Below, in pieces: positions 25,578 through 36,046 of a stretch of 64,000 bases of DNA. The notes below the pieces were generated by a model. It ran no database searches. It was not told the DNA's origin and worked only from the letters and a program-made list of their open reading frames with translations. Numbering within the stretch: position 1 is the first letter of the stretch; every line of letters begins with the position of its first letter. A program made the translations under genes and the position numbers. Source of the DNA: Deltaproteobacteria bacterium (lineage in GTDB: Bacteria > Myxococcota_A > Polyangia > JAAYKL01); the NCBI GenBank assembly GCA_029565915.1, contig JAKQNG010000296.1, positions 1-64,000 on the forward strand. Reading direction: 5' to 3'.

Positions 25578-26769
25578 TCAGCCGGCTTTGATGCAGATGA
25601 GGCCCTTCAGGTAGGCGCCTTCGGGAAAGTGGACGGAGACCGGATGATCGGGCCCCTGGGTCAGGCGGGCCACCGTGCGCATGTCCGCTCCGGCGTCCAG
25701 TGCCGCGCCGGCGACGATTTTTGAAAACAGCTCCGCGTCGATGCCCCCCGAACACGAGAACGTGGCGAGGATGCCCCCCGGCCGCAGCAACCCCATGGCC
25801 AGCAGGTTGATGTCCTTGTATCCCCGGGCCGCCTTTTCGGCAGCGGCGGGGGTCGGCGCGAACTTCGGGGGATCGAGAATCACCACGTCGAACCGACGTC
25901 CTTCATTGCGGAACCGGCGCAGCAGGGCAAACACGTCTTCCTCCACCCACTCGAACAGGTTTTCGTCAAACCCGTTGCGCGCGGCGTTGTCCTTCGCGAG
26001 AGAGAGGGCCTCCCTGCTTGTGTCCACGGATACGATGCCCCGGGCCCCGGCGGCGGCCGCGTGGATGCTGAACCCCCCCCGTGTAGCAGAAGCAGTTGAG
26101 GACGTCCTTTCCCGCGCACAGGTCGCCCACCAGCCGGCGATTGGCCCGCTGGTCCAGGTAGAATCCCGTCTTGTGACCCGTGTCCACCCGCACCCCGAAG
26201 ACATGGCCGTATTCGCGGATATCGAGGGTGGCGGAGGAAACGGTGCCCCGGAGGAGTCCGCTGCGCTCCGGCAGTCCCTCCAGCTTCCGCACGTCCGCGT
26301 CCGACCGCTCGTACACGGCCGCGCAGCCGGTTTCCTGCGCCAGCACGTCAACGATGACGTCGAGGAAGTGCTCCACCCCGGCGGACAGGCACTGGAGGAC
26401 GACCACGTCGCCGTAACGATCCGCGATGAGTCCCGGCAGACCGTCCGATTCTCCGTGAATGAGCCGCAGGGCATCCGTGTCATCTGTCAGCCGCAGGCCC
26501 TGTCGCAGGCCGATGGCGCTGCGGATCCGGCGGACAAAAAAATCCCGATCCACCGTCTCGCCTTCGGTAAAGGTCCACACCCGGGCGCGGATCTGCGATG
26601 CGGGCGACAGCGCCGCCGTTGCCAGGAAGGCGCCTTTCTGATCGCGGACGGTGACGGTCTGTCCGGTGGCCGGCGTGCCGGTCACCCTGTCCACAGCGCC
26701 GGAAAAAATCCACGGATGACGCCGCAGAAGGGATTTCTCGCGTCCCTTTTTCAGGATCAGATCGCTCAT
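25578..26769 (-). pseudogene. rlmI: RlmI-like class I rRNA (cytosine-C5) methyltransferase, single-base frameshift in a G8 tract
   Basis: N-terminal PUA-like LKKGREKSLLRRHPWIFSGAV to CFCYTGG in one frame, GFSIHAAAAGA... to VILDPPKFA in another; removing one G at 26073-26080 joins them. Confidence 0.85.
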
Positions 26770-26788
26770 GGAATGCGGGACACCACGG

Positions 26789-29257
26789 CTAGAGCTCGCT
26801 GCCGATGGCGGACTTGATATCGTTGCGGGAGGCCTCCACGAATTCCCGCAGGCGCCGCTGCACCCGATCATTGATGCTGTCCCTCTCCCAGCTGCCATCC
26901 GCGTTCTTTGCGCCGGCGGGCACACCGGTCAGCACCTCGATGCCCTCGTCGATGGTGGACACGGCGAAGATGTTGAACTTTCCGGCCCTCACCGCCTCCA
27001 CCACCTCCGCCCGCAGCATGAGGTTGCGCACGTTGGGCACGGGAATCAGCACCCCTTCTTCGCCGGTCAGTCCCCGCCGCTCGCACACCTTGAAGATGCC
27101 TTCGATCTTTTCGTTCACGCCGCCGATGGGCTGCAGCTCGCCCAGCTGGTTCACCGAACCCGTCACCGCGATGCCCTGTTTGATGGGGCAGGTGGACAGG
27201 GACGAGAGCAGGGCGAACAGCTCCGCGGCGGACGCGGAATCCCCGTCGATTTCGTCATAGGACTGTTCAAAGGTGACGGATGCCGAAAATCCCAGGGGCT
27301 CCTCCTGGGCATAGCGGCCGCCCATGTAGCCGATCATGATCAGCGCACCCTTGTCGTGGATGGCGCCCGAGAGCTGGACTTCCCGGTCGATGTTCACCAC
27401 GCCCCGGCGGCCCACGTAGGTCCGCGCCGTGATGCGGACCGGCGTGCCGAAGGCGAACCCTCCCACGTCATAGATGGCGATGCCGTTCAGCTGGCCCACC
27501 CGGGCGCCGGCCGTGCGGATGAGGATACCGCCCGAATCGATTTCCCGTCCCACGGCCTCGCTGACGGAGCCGTGCATGTATTCCCGCGCGGCGATGGCCT
27601 GCTCCACGTCCTGCCGGCGGATGGCCTTTGCTTTTGCCTTTCGTGCGAAGCGGTTGGCCTCCGCCAGCAGATCCAGGAGCCCCGCCTGCCGCGTGGAGAG
27701 CATCTCCCGGCTGCGGGCCTTGCGGGAAGCCGCTTCCAGCACCCGCGCCACGCCGCCCCGGTGGACGGGCAGATAGCCTTCTTCCTTGCAGACCTGCCCG
27801 ATGAAGCGGGCCAGCTTGGTCACGTTGGCGCGGTTGTTGGGCATGGTGGGTTCGAAGTCGGCGAGCACTTTGAACAGGCGGCCGAAATTCTCGTCCTCCG
27901 TGTTCAGCAGGTAATACATCTCGTAGTTGCCCACGAGGACCACCTTCATCTTCAGGGGAATCGTGCCGGGCTTCAGGGCCCCGGCCAGCTTGGGCGCCCC
28001 GCTTCCGTGGGGCACGCCTTCGTCGATGCGGATTTCTTTGTGCCGCAGGGCCCGCTTCAGGCTGTTCCAGGCATTTTCGTGGGAGAGCAGCTCCTGGGCC
28101 TGGATGAGCAGGTAGCCGCCGTTGGCCTGGTGCAGGGCCCCGGGCCGCAGCAGGGTGTGGTCCGTGGAGAGGCCGCCGGGGGTTTCGCGGTATTCGAAGG
28201 CACCGCAGAGGGCCGCCGCCGTGGGCATCCGCTCCACCACTACCGGTGCGCCGATTTGAGAGGAGCGGTCGACGAATACATTCACCCGGTAGAGGATTTC
28301 CGGATTGTCGCTGGCGGGCAGATCCCGGTCCAGAAAAGGCAGCAGGGCGTCTTCCGGACTCTGGCCGGAACCGGGTGGGCCGGATGGTCCTTCCCGATGG
28401 TCGTCCGGGGTGAAGATTTCGTAGTTTTCGATGCAGTGCTTCTGCACGTTGCGCAGGTAGGCGGTGACTTCGCCGCCGAGGGACCGGTACTGGTCGATCA
28501 CCTCGCCGATGCGCTCGCCGATGATGGGGGTGATGGCCCGGATTTCGGCAGCACGCACCCGTTCATCGTGGTCGATTTCGAGCTGTCGCCGGGCATAGGC
28601 GAAGGACTCGGCCTTTTCCTGAAACTGGATAATCCGCTTTTCGATGCGGCGGCGGGTGTTGTCGGGCAGCTTTTCCATGTCCGCTTCCGTGAGCGGCCGG
28701 TTCCGGTACAGGGGCATCACGTGCAGAGCGTTTTCACTTTCCCGGATGACCAGTCCCAACTCCTTTGCCACCCGGGAGGCCTTGGCCGTCAGGGCATCGG
28801 CCCGGGCCTTGGTCTCCGCCACGATGCCCGCGCGGATGTGGCCCGAGGCCCCTTCGAGCAGAATGCGGGGAATCATCTTTTTCAGCTCCCGGACGAGGCG
28901 TTCCATCTCCCGGGCGAACACCCGTCCGCGGCCCGCGGGCAGAAGGATGGGCCGGGGGCGGTCGGGGGCGTCGAAATCATGCACGTAGCAGATGTCTTCG
29001 GGTACGGGTTCCTGCTGGGCCCGGGTGGCGAGAATGCGCTTCAGAATCGAGGTCTTGCCAGAGCCCGGATCGCCCACCGCAAAGATGTTGTAGCCCCGGG
29101 TGGTGATTTCGAGACCCGTTTCCACCGATTCCATGGCCCGCTCCTGGCCGATGATGTCGTGGCAGGCGGACAGCTCCGCGGTGGTCCGGAAATCCAGCCA
29201 GTCCGATGGAATACTGCCGGAGAGCTGGGCGGGTTTGAGTCTGTGATTTTTCTTCAT
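26789..29257 (-). CDS. Lon-related ATP-dependent protease (AAA_32/LonB-like)
   Basis: GDPGSGKTSIL; S16 protease segment FEQSYDEIDGDSASAAELFALLSSLS...GIAVTGSVNQLGELQPIGGVNEKIEG. Confidence 0.93.
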   Translation of the reverse strand: MKKNHRLKPAQLSGSIPSDWLDFRTTAELSACHDIIGQERAMESVETGLEITTRGYNIFAVGDPGSGKTSILKRILATRAQQEPVPEDICYVHDFDAPDRPRPILLPAGRGRVFAREMERLVRELKKMIPRILLEGASGHIRAGIVAETKARADALTAKASRVAKELGLVIRESENALHVMPLYRNRPLTEADMEKLPDNTRRRIEKRIIQFQEKAESFAYARRQLEIDHDERVRAAEIRAITPIIGERIGEVIDQYRSLGGEVTAYLRNVQKHCIENYEIFTPDDHREGPSGPPGSGQSPEDALLPFLDRDLPASDNPEILYRVNVFVDRSSQIGAPVVVERMPTAAALCGAFEYRETPGGLSTDHTLLRPGALHQANGGYLLIQAQELLSHENAWNSLKRALRHKEIRIDEGVPHGSGAPKLAGALKPGTIPLKMKVVLVGNYEMYYLLNTEDENFGRLFKVLADFEPTMPNNRANVTKLARFIGQVCKEEGYLPVHRGGVARVLEAASRKARSREMLSTRQAGLLDLLAEANRFARKAKAKAIRRQDVEQAIAAREYMHGSVSEAVGREIDSGGILIRTAGARVGQLNGIAIYDVGGFAFGTPVRITARTYVGRRGVVNIDREVQLSGAIHDKGALIMIGYMGGRYAQEEPLGFSASVTFEQSYDEIDGDSASAAELFALLSSLSTCPIKQGIAVTGSVNQLGELQPIGGVNEKIEGIFKVCERRGLTGEEGVLIPVPNVRNLMLRAEVVEAVRAGKFNIFAVSTIDEGIEVLTGVPAGAKNADGSWERDSINDRVQRRLREFVEASRNDIKSAIGSEL

Positions 29258-29441
29258 GGATATTGAAAATCCTTACTGTCGACGGCAACCGTCGGGTTGC
29301 GCAAAAAAGCGGACGGGTTGTAGCACAAACAAAAAAAAGAGGCATCGCGCTTTTGGGGTGCACTTTTTTGGCACAATTTGCCCCTCTGCGGCCGAAAGAG
29401 GAGATGGAAACCCCAAAACCCGACTGCCAAGGAGTCCATCC

Positions 29442-30675
29442 ATGAAACGAACGATCATTCCATCCCTGCTGTTTGTCGTGTTCTGCGTTCTGCCGTCGAT
29501 GCGCGCTGATGCGGACGCCGGGCCACCTGCGACCGATGGGGCGGACCTGCTGCTGGTTGCCGGCGAACAGCAGATCATCGAAGCGGACGATATTGCCAGC
29601 TTTTCGGAAAGCACGGCGGGCGTCATCGAGGTGAAGGTGCCCAGAAGCGGCCGCCAGCTCGTCGTTACCGCCCTGCGCCCCGGGGACACTTCGCTGCTGC
29701 TGCTGCGCCACGACGGCACCTCCCGCCACATCGCCATCACCGTGTTCGCCCGGCATCCGGCGGCGATCATCGAGGAGCTGCGCACATTGGTAGCCATTCC
29801 GGGCATCACCTACCTGCGCATGGGACCCCGGGTGTTCATCGACGGGGAAGTCCGCACGGAAGCGGAGCTCGCCCGGATCGAAAAGGTGAAGGCCCTGTAC
29901 CCGGGGCAGGTGCAGTCCCTGGTGCAGGTGGGAAATCCCGTGCGGGCAAGGACGAACATCCGGCTGGACCTGACCTTCATCGAGCTGAGCGCGGCAAAGA
30001 CCATGGAAGCCGGGGTGCGCTGGCCCGCCGAGCTGGGGGCCGGAGGGGCCGTGGAGATGAGCTACGACCTGATGACGGGCATGCCGGCGGCGTCTTTCCG
30101 GGTGGTGGATCAGGCAGCGCCGTCCCTGGCGGCGGCAGAGGCGTCCGGTGCGGTGCGGATCCGCAAAAAGGCCTACCTGGTGACGACCAGCGGGAGCCCG
30201 GCGAGCTACCACGCGGGGGGGCGAGGTCAACGTGAAGGTGGCCGGCTCCCAGGCGGCAGAGCTGCGGACCGTGCCCTGGGGCTGCAGCCTGAAGGTGCTG
30301 CCGCGGTTGGACCGGGAGGCGGGGGTCATCGATCTCGAAGTGGAAGCGGAGGTCGCGGACCTGAAAGAGACGGATCAGGATGCTCCCGGGCGGACCATCT
30401 CAAAGGTGCAGACCCTGGTCCACCTGGGGCTCGGCCAGTCCATCGTCCTTTCGGGGCTCGATGCCCGGTCCGAGAGCCGCACGACGTCGGGTGTGCCGTT
30501 TCTGTCGCGTATTCCCATTCTGGGCATGCTGTTCGGCGTCCACCGCAAACGGGAGGACACGGTGAACGGACTGGTGGCCATCACGCCCGTGGTGCTCGAT
30601 CACCCGGACCGGGACAGCCGCCGCCTCATCGATGCGGCCCTCGAAAAGTTCAATCGCTGGAAGGGAAAGAATTGA
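29442..30675 (+). pseudogene. Secretin/CpaC-like pilus assembly protein, single-base frameshift in a G7 tract
   Basis: CpaC-like N-terminus (LLLVAGEQQIIEADDIASFSES), secretin-like C-terminus (IVLSGLDARSESRTTSGVPFLSRIPILGMLFG) in another frame; join at 30215-30221. Confidence 0.75.
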
Positions 30676-30782
30676 TGTGACACTGCCCCCGTCCACCGGC
30701 TCCGGATATCCTTGGACACCGGGCGCACTTCTGGTAGCGTTCCGCACGTTGATCGCACCCTTGCGTTTCAGAGGAAATCCGC

Positions 30783-31337
30783 ATGACATCCGCTCTTGTA
30801 CCCATCGCCGACGGTTTTGAAGAAATCGAAGCATTGACCATTGTCGATGTGCTGCGACGGGCCGGTGTGGCCGTCACGGTGGCCTCCCTGTCCGGTGGAC
30901 CGGTCAGAGGGCGCTCGGCGGTCACGGTGACCCCCGATGCCGGACTTGACGAGGCATTGCGGCGCGGTCCCGTTGACCTGATTGTACTGCCGGGGGGCAT
31001 GTCCAACGCTGCTCATCTGCGGGACGACCCGCGGGTGGTGAACGCCGTTCGCCTGGCCCATGCAGATGGCCGTGTGGTAGCTGCCATCTGCGCCGCACCC
31101 ATGGTCCTCGAAAAAGCCGGTCTGTTGCACGGCGTCGACGCCACCATCTATCCCGGCATGGAGAGTGAAATTCCCTCCTCCCGCATTGTTGAAAAAGATG
31201 TGGTGGAGGCTGGCTCCATCATCACCGGTCGCGGTCCCGCGGCAGCCATGGCATTCGCCCTCACCCTGGTCCGCGTCCTGTGCGGACCGGAAACGTCGCG
31301 GCAGGTGGCGAAGGCACTCCTCGCCGCCGGGCGATAG
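30783..31337 (+). CDS. DJ-1/PfpI family protein
   Basis: ADGFEEIEALTIVDVLRRAG, AAICAAPMVLEKAGLL nucleophile-elbow Cys. Confidence 0.93.
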   Translation: MTSALVPIADGFEEIEALTIVDVLRRAGVAVTVASLSGGPVRGRSAVTVTPDAGLDEALRRGPVDLIVLPGGMSNAAHLRDDPRVVNAVRLAHADGRVVAAICAAPMVLEKAGLLHGVDATIYPGMESEIPSSRIVEKDVVEAGSIITGRGPAAAMAFALTLVRVLCGPETSRQVAKALLAAGR

Positions 31338-31347
31338 CGCTTTTTTC

Positions 31348-33033
31348 ATGCTGCGGGAACTGCAGATCCGCAATCTGGTGCTCATCGAAGACGCGAGCCT
31401 GACGTTCTCGCCTCGATTCAACGTTCTCACGGGCGAAACCGGCGCCGGAAAATCCCTCATCGCCACATCCCTTGATTTGTTGCTGGGAGACCGCGCCACC
31501 AGCGCCCTCGTGCGGAAGGAAGCAAGGGAAGCGGAAGTGGAAGGCATCTTCGATATCGGCGACGAGCCCCTTGTCCGCGCCGCCCTCGAAGAAGCCGGCC
31601 TGCCCGTAGACGACGAACTGCTCATCCGGCGGATCATCCCGGCGGACGGGCGGCACCGATGCTTCATCAACGGCCGGGTCGCCTCCCTCGGCGTACTGGG
31701 CACCCTCGCCGCGGGCCTCGCCACATCCATGAGCCAGCACGCCCACCAGGAGCTGTTCGAGCCCGAACGCCAGCTGGCGCTCCTCGACGGATTTGCAGGA
31801 AGCGGCACCCTCCTCGAAAAGGTCAGCGCATTGTTCGGCACTCTGCAGCGGCAACAGGACGATCTGTCGCAGCTCCTGTCACAGGATCGGGACAGGGCGG
31901 CCCGGATGGACTATCTCGCTTATCAACTCGACGAATTCGATCGCGTCTCGCCGCAGGACGGCGAAATGGCGTTACTTGAAAAGGAACTCTCTGTTCTGCG
32001 CCACCAGACGACGCTCCTCGAAGGGACCAATGCCTGTGCCGGCGAACTCTACGAAACGGACGGCTCCATCTTTGAGCGGCTGGGAAACCTGTCGAAATCG
32101 CTGCAGCAACTCACCCGGTTCGATCCGTCCCTGGAAGACGATGCACGCCAGCTGCAGGAGGCCTCCATCCTGGTGGAGGAGGCTGCCCGTTCCATCGGCC
32201 GGTACAGCCGCCGACTGGAGGCGGACCCCGCGCGACTCGAAACGCTGGAAGAGCGGAGAGACACGCTGGTGCGGCTGGCGCGCAAGCACGGCGTCGACGC
32301 CGATGAACTGGCTGCGAAGGCTGCGGCCCTGCGCCACGAGCTGGCATCCCTGCAGACCTTCGAAGATGCGGCGAAGTCCCTGCAGGCGGGACTGGATAAG
32401 GCCCGTGCCGATGCGCTGGCGGCTGCACAGGAGTTGAGCCGGACGCGACACCAGGCCGCCGGGAAATTCTCTGCCGCCGTCACGGGGGAACTCACCGCTT
32501 TGTCCTTTGACCGGGCCGCGTTTCACGCGGACATCACCACGGACGATTCGCTCCTTCGTTCCACCGGCATCGATCGGGTCGAGTTCACGGTGGAGCTGAA
32601 TCCGGGCGAAGGCGCCCATCCACTTCGGAAAGTGGCCTCCGGCGGCGAACTCTCCCGCATGATGCTGGCCCTGAAGAAAACGGCGGCCGGCGTGGGGCCG
32701 GTGGGAACGTACGTATTCGACGAGGTGGATGCGGGCATCGGCGGCAACACGGCCCGGGCGGTGGCGGCCAGTCTCGCCGATGTAGCGGCCCATCACCAGC
32801 TCATCTGCATCACCCATCTGGCGCCCATCGCAGCGCGGGCAGATGCCCACTTTCACATCCGCAAGGAGCAGGAAGACGGCCGGACTGTCACTCGCGTTAC
32901 GCCCCTCACCGAAGCGCAACGGGTCGAAGAAATTGCCCGCATGCTGGGCGGCAGCGCCGATGCCGGCATGGTGTCGGCGGCAAAGGAACTGCTGAAGGCC
33001 GGTCGACTACCCAAAAAGAGAGGTGCCCCATGA
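31348..33033 (+). CDS. recN: DNA repair protein RecN
   Basis: LRELQIRNLVLIEDASLTFSPRFNVLTGETGAGKSLI; C-terminal FDEVDAGIGGNTA, CITHLAPIAARAD. Confidence 0.96.
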   Translation: MLRELQIRNLVLIEDASLTFSPRFNVLTGETGAGKSLIATSLDLLLGDRATSALVRKEAREAEVEGIFDIGDEPLVRAALEEAGLPVDDELLIRRIIPADGRHRCFINGRVASLGVLGTLAAGLATSMSQHAHQELFEPERQLALLDGFAGSGTLLEKVSALFGTLQRQQDDLSQLLSQDRDRAARMDYLAYQLDEFDRVSPQDGEMALLEKELSVLRHQTTLLEGTNACAGELYETDGSIFERLGNLSKSLQQLTRFDPSLEDDARQLQEASILVEEAARSIGRYSRRLEADPARLETLEERRDTLVRLARKHGVDADELAAKAAALRHELASLQTFEDAAKSLQAGLDKARADALAAAQELSRTRHQAAGKFSAAVTGELTALSFDRAAFHADITTDDSLLRSTGIDRVEFTVELNPGEGAHPLRKVASGGELSRMMLALKKTAAGVGPVGTYVFDEVDAGIGGNTARAVAASLADVAAHHQLICITHLAPIAARADAHFHIRKEQEDGRTVTRVTPLTEAQRVEEIARMLGGSADAGMVSAAKELLKAGRLPKKRGAP

Positions 33034-33515
33034 CCATGCACTGGAAAGTGCGACGGGAGTTTCTCTCCCGCGTGGAGATATTCAGTGACCTGAGCAGCGG
33101 CGATCTGAAGGCCGTGGCCAAATCGTGTTCGGAGAGCGAATTCGCGGACGGCCAGTTTCTGTGTCGTCAGGGAGATCGCGGCGTGGCAGCGTTCCTCATC
33201 GTGTCAGGTCGGGTGGACGTGGTGGAGGAATTCGCGGACGGCACCTCGATGGTCATTGCCACCCTCGGGCAGGGCGCCTTCGTGGGGGAACTGTCCATCA
33301 TCGACGGTGCGGCGCGGGTGGCGTCCATCCGGGCCAACGGCGATGTGAATGTCCTGGTGCTCACCCAGTGGGCCATGCTGGGGCTGATGAAGAGCAAGCC
33401 CTCCATCGCGGCGGCCATGTTGCCCGTCATTGTCAAGCGCTTCCGCCAGACAACGGACGAATTGCGCCGCCACAACGCCCAGTCCGACGAAGGCCGCAAA
33501 TCCATTTACGGGTAA
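33030..33515 (+). CDS. Cyclic nucleotide-binding domain protein
   Basis: FLCRQGDRGVAAFLIVSGRVDVVEE...LGQGAFVGELSIIDGAARVASIRA; 4-bp overlap with recN. Confidence 0.85.
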   Translation: MTMHWKVRREFLSRVEIFSDLSSGDLKAVAKSCSESEFADGQFLCRQGDRGVAAFLIVSGRVDVVEEFADGTSMVIATLGQGAFVGELSIIDGAARVASIRANGDVNVLVLTQWAMLGLMKSKPSIAAAMLPVIVKRFRQTTDELRRHNAQSDEGRKSIYG

Positions 33516-33551
33516 AATCTTCGGCGGCGTGCCACGACCCCGAATGTCCGG

Positions 33552-34676
33552 TCAATCCCAGGGAAAGCGACAGGCGAGCTGCCAGCGGTTGCGCAGCTCC
33601 GTCATTTCCTTCTGCAGCACCGGCGGAACCGGGCATCCGTGAACCCGGCGGAACCGCCACGCCTCATATTCCTTCTCGCCCGCCGTGTAGATCCGTTCCT
33701 CGCCGTCCGCCTTCTTCGAATGGCGCAGATCGCGCATGATCTGGCCGGCAATCCGCGCAAACAGGTTGAGGCCGAGAAAATGGTCGATGTCGATGGCGAT
33801 GAAAAAATGGCCCAGGGGATAGGACACTTTCTGTCCATCTGCCGCAAACCCGTTGAGGGCTTTCAGAAACGCGCCGCCCTGCAGGGCCGCAGACAGGACC
33901 TCCACAACCGTGGCATATCCGTACCCTTTGTACCCGCCCCCATCTTCGCCCATTCCACCCAGGGGAGTCAGGGCTGCCCGGCCCTTTGTCAGGTCGACGA
34001 GGACCTGTTTTGTGTCGGTGCGGCTTTCGCCGTTTTCGCCGATGACCCATCCGGCGGGCAGGGGTTTGCCGGCGCGTCCGTACACCTCGATTTTGCCGCG
34101 CTGGGTAACGGACGTGGCGCAATCGATGAGAAATTCGAACTCTTCGTCGGTGGGAAACCCGATGGTCAGCGGGTTGGTGCCCAGCATGTTTTCAACGCCG
34201 AATGTGGGCGCAATGGAAGGACGCGCGTTGGTGCCGGTGATGCCGATCATTCCTTCCCTGATGGCCATCAGGCTGTAGTAGCCCGCAATGCCGTAATGGG
34301 TGGAGTTCCGCACGGCGGTCATCCCCATGCCCAGGGCCCTTGCCTTTTCGATGGCCATTTCCATGGCCCGTCTGGCAACCACGTGACCCATGCCGTTGTT
34401 GCCGTCGAGCACCGCCGTCGTGGGGGTTTCCTTTATCACATCGATTTTCGTGACGGGGTTCAGGATGCCCGCGTCGATGCGGTCGATGTAAATCGGTTTG
34501 AACCGGCCGATGCCGTGGGAATCGATGCCCCGCTTGTCCGACGTGATGAGCACGTCCGCGCAGATTTCCGCATCCCCGGGCGGCACCCCGGCCGCGCGGA
34601 ATCCGTCCGCCATGAACTGCTCCAGCAGGTCGAAATCAAGCCAGGCGCAGTCCGCATACTGATTGCTGTCATTCAT
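33552..34676 (-). CDS. Ldh family (malate/lactate dehydrogenase-like) oxidoreductase
   Basis: SDKRGIDSHGIGRF, NSTHYGIAGYYS, GTNPLTIGFPTD. Confidence 0.92.
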   Translation of the reverse strand: MNDSNQYADCAWLDFDLLEQFMADGFRAAGVPPGDAEICADVLITSDKRGIDSHGIGRFKPIYIDRIDAGILNPVTKIDVIKETPTTAVLDGNNGMGHVVARRAMEMAIEKARALGMGMTAVRNSTHYGIAGYYSLMAIREGMIGITGTNARPSIAPTFGVENMLGTNPLTIGFPTDEEFEFLIDCATSVTQRGKIEVYGRAGKPLPAGWVIGENGESRTDTKQVLVDLTKGRAALTPLGGMGEDGGGYKGYGYATVVEVLSAALQGGAFLKALNGFAADGQKVSYPLGHFFIAIDIDHFLGLNLFARIAGQIMRDLRHSKKADGEERIYTAGEKEYEAWRFRRVHGCPVPPVLQKEMTELRNRWQLACRFPWD

Positions 34677-34693
34677 ATCCGCAACTCCTTGCT

Positions 34694-36046
34694 TTATCTG
34701 TCCAGGGACTGCGGGAGGCTCTTCACGCAGACAATGCGACAGGTGTCATTCTTGCTTTCGTACGTCATCAACTGGCCGTCGGAAAAATGGATGGTAACTC
34801 CTTCCGCGTCCACCGGATCGGAAGTGGCGGTCCAATAGCAGGTGTTCCGGAAACCGGGAAACACCGTTTCGTTTACCGCCGGTTGAAGAAATCGAGTATC
34901 TACGATGCTGCGCAACTCCGTGGCGTTGGGCAGGCGCCAGTTGGTCGTTCCGTTCCACACCAGCCCTTCGCAGTAGTCCAGTCCCTGGCTCCACGATCGC
35001 GATATGGTTGTTCCGCTGGTGCATGCCGAGCCGGTGAGACCGGCAGTGCACCCCTGCCAGACCAATGATGTGATCTGATCGGTAACTTCCGGATTTGTTG
35101 AGGAGGTTCTCGAAAAGCGTTCGGTTGGGGCAACGCCGCCGCGCACGCATCGCACCCGGGCGCTTTCCGTGTGGCGCAGGACATTCACTGCCGGCCGACT
35201 GAACTGGACGATCCATCCATCGCGGGCATCGTCCACCGCTGATGTGGACGTCCAGAACCGATCCGGCGGCGTGGCGGGAAACGCCGTTGGTGCAATGGAC
35301 GGCGCTGTTTGGTCGAAATCGACGATGGAAACAAGGGCATGGTCGTCCGGCAGGCGCCAGTCCGTGTCTCCGGCCCAGTCGAGCGCCTCACAGAGCGCCA
35401 GGGCGTCAAACCAGTTCATGGACGTTGCCGTACCGTTTTCGCAGGAATTTCCCGACAGACCCGCCGCACAGCCCTGCCACACGAGACCGGTGACCATGTC
35501 CGTCACAGTGGGTTCCTCCGACGCGTCTGTGTCACGGACAAATCGTTCGTCGGCGGTATGCAGAACATCCCAACCGTACTGGGCATCCTGGCCGTATGCA
35601 AATTCGGCGAGCGCAGGACACGTGATGGTGGTCATCAGGTTCCAGCAGGACCGCTGATTCGTGTCCGGCAGGGGAAACAGCGGTCCGGGCACGTTGCAGG
35701 AGGCATCTCCGCAGCCCGGGGATACACAGATTTGATTGACGCAGATATCCCATGAACGATCCGGAAGAGTGTCGATGACGCAGGAAAAGCCATCCGCGCG
35801 ATCCCGGCACTGGGTGTCTGAGTCCGCGTCTGTATCACTGTGTGTTTCCGTATCTTCCGGCAGGGTTGTGTCCGTTTCCGGGTCCGGATCCGTCGCCGTT
35901 TCCGTATCATTTCCAGTGTGGGTATCGGCGGAGGTGGATGTGGCCGTATCGAATGATCGGGCGTCCGGCAGAGTCAAATCACCACAGCCCGTGGCAAGAC
36001 AGAAATAGAAAGCAATGAAAAATGCAGGTCGTCCCTTTTTCATCAC
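34694..36046 (-). CDS. DUF1566 (Lcl C-terminal) lipoprotein, paralogue 1
   Basis: Lipobox ATGCGD; Thr/Asp/Ser-rich linker; two repeats ending in WRLPD/WRLPN DUF1566 motif. Confidence 0.85.
   Translation of the reverse strand: MMKKGRPAFFIAFYFCLATGCGDLTLPDARSFDTATSTSADTHTGNDTETATDPDPETDTTLPEDTETHSDTDADSDTQCRDRADGFSCVIDTLPDRSWDICVNQICVSPGCGDASCNVPGPLFPLPDTNQRSCWNLMTTITCPALAEFAYGQDAQYGWDVLHTADERFVRDTDASEEPTVTDMVTGLVWQGCAAGLSGNSCENGTATSMNWFDALALCEALDWAGDTDWRLPDDHALVSIVDFDQTAPSIAPTAFPATPPDRFWTSTSAVDDARDGWIVQFSRPAVNVLRHTESARVRCVRGGVAPTERFSRTSSTNPEVTDQITSLVWQGCTAGLTGSACTSGTTISRSWSQGLDYCEGLVWNGTTNWRLPNATELRSIVDTRFLQPAVNETVFPGFRNTCYWTATSDPVDAEGVTIHFSDGQLMTYESKNDTCRIVCVKSLPQSLDR

Noticed and set aside
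26768-29266. 832-aa plus-strand ORF opposite the Lon-like protease
   Set aside because: Antisense shadow ORF in high-GC DNA; composition is His/Gly/Arg-rich with no recognisable domain, while the minus strand encodes a clear Lon-family protein
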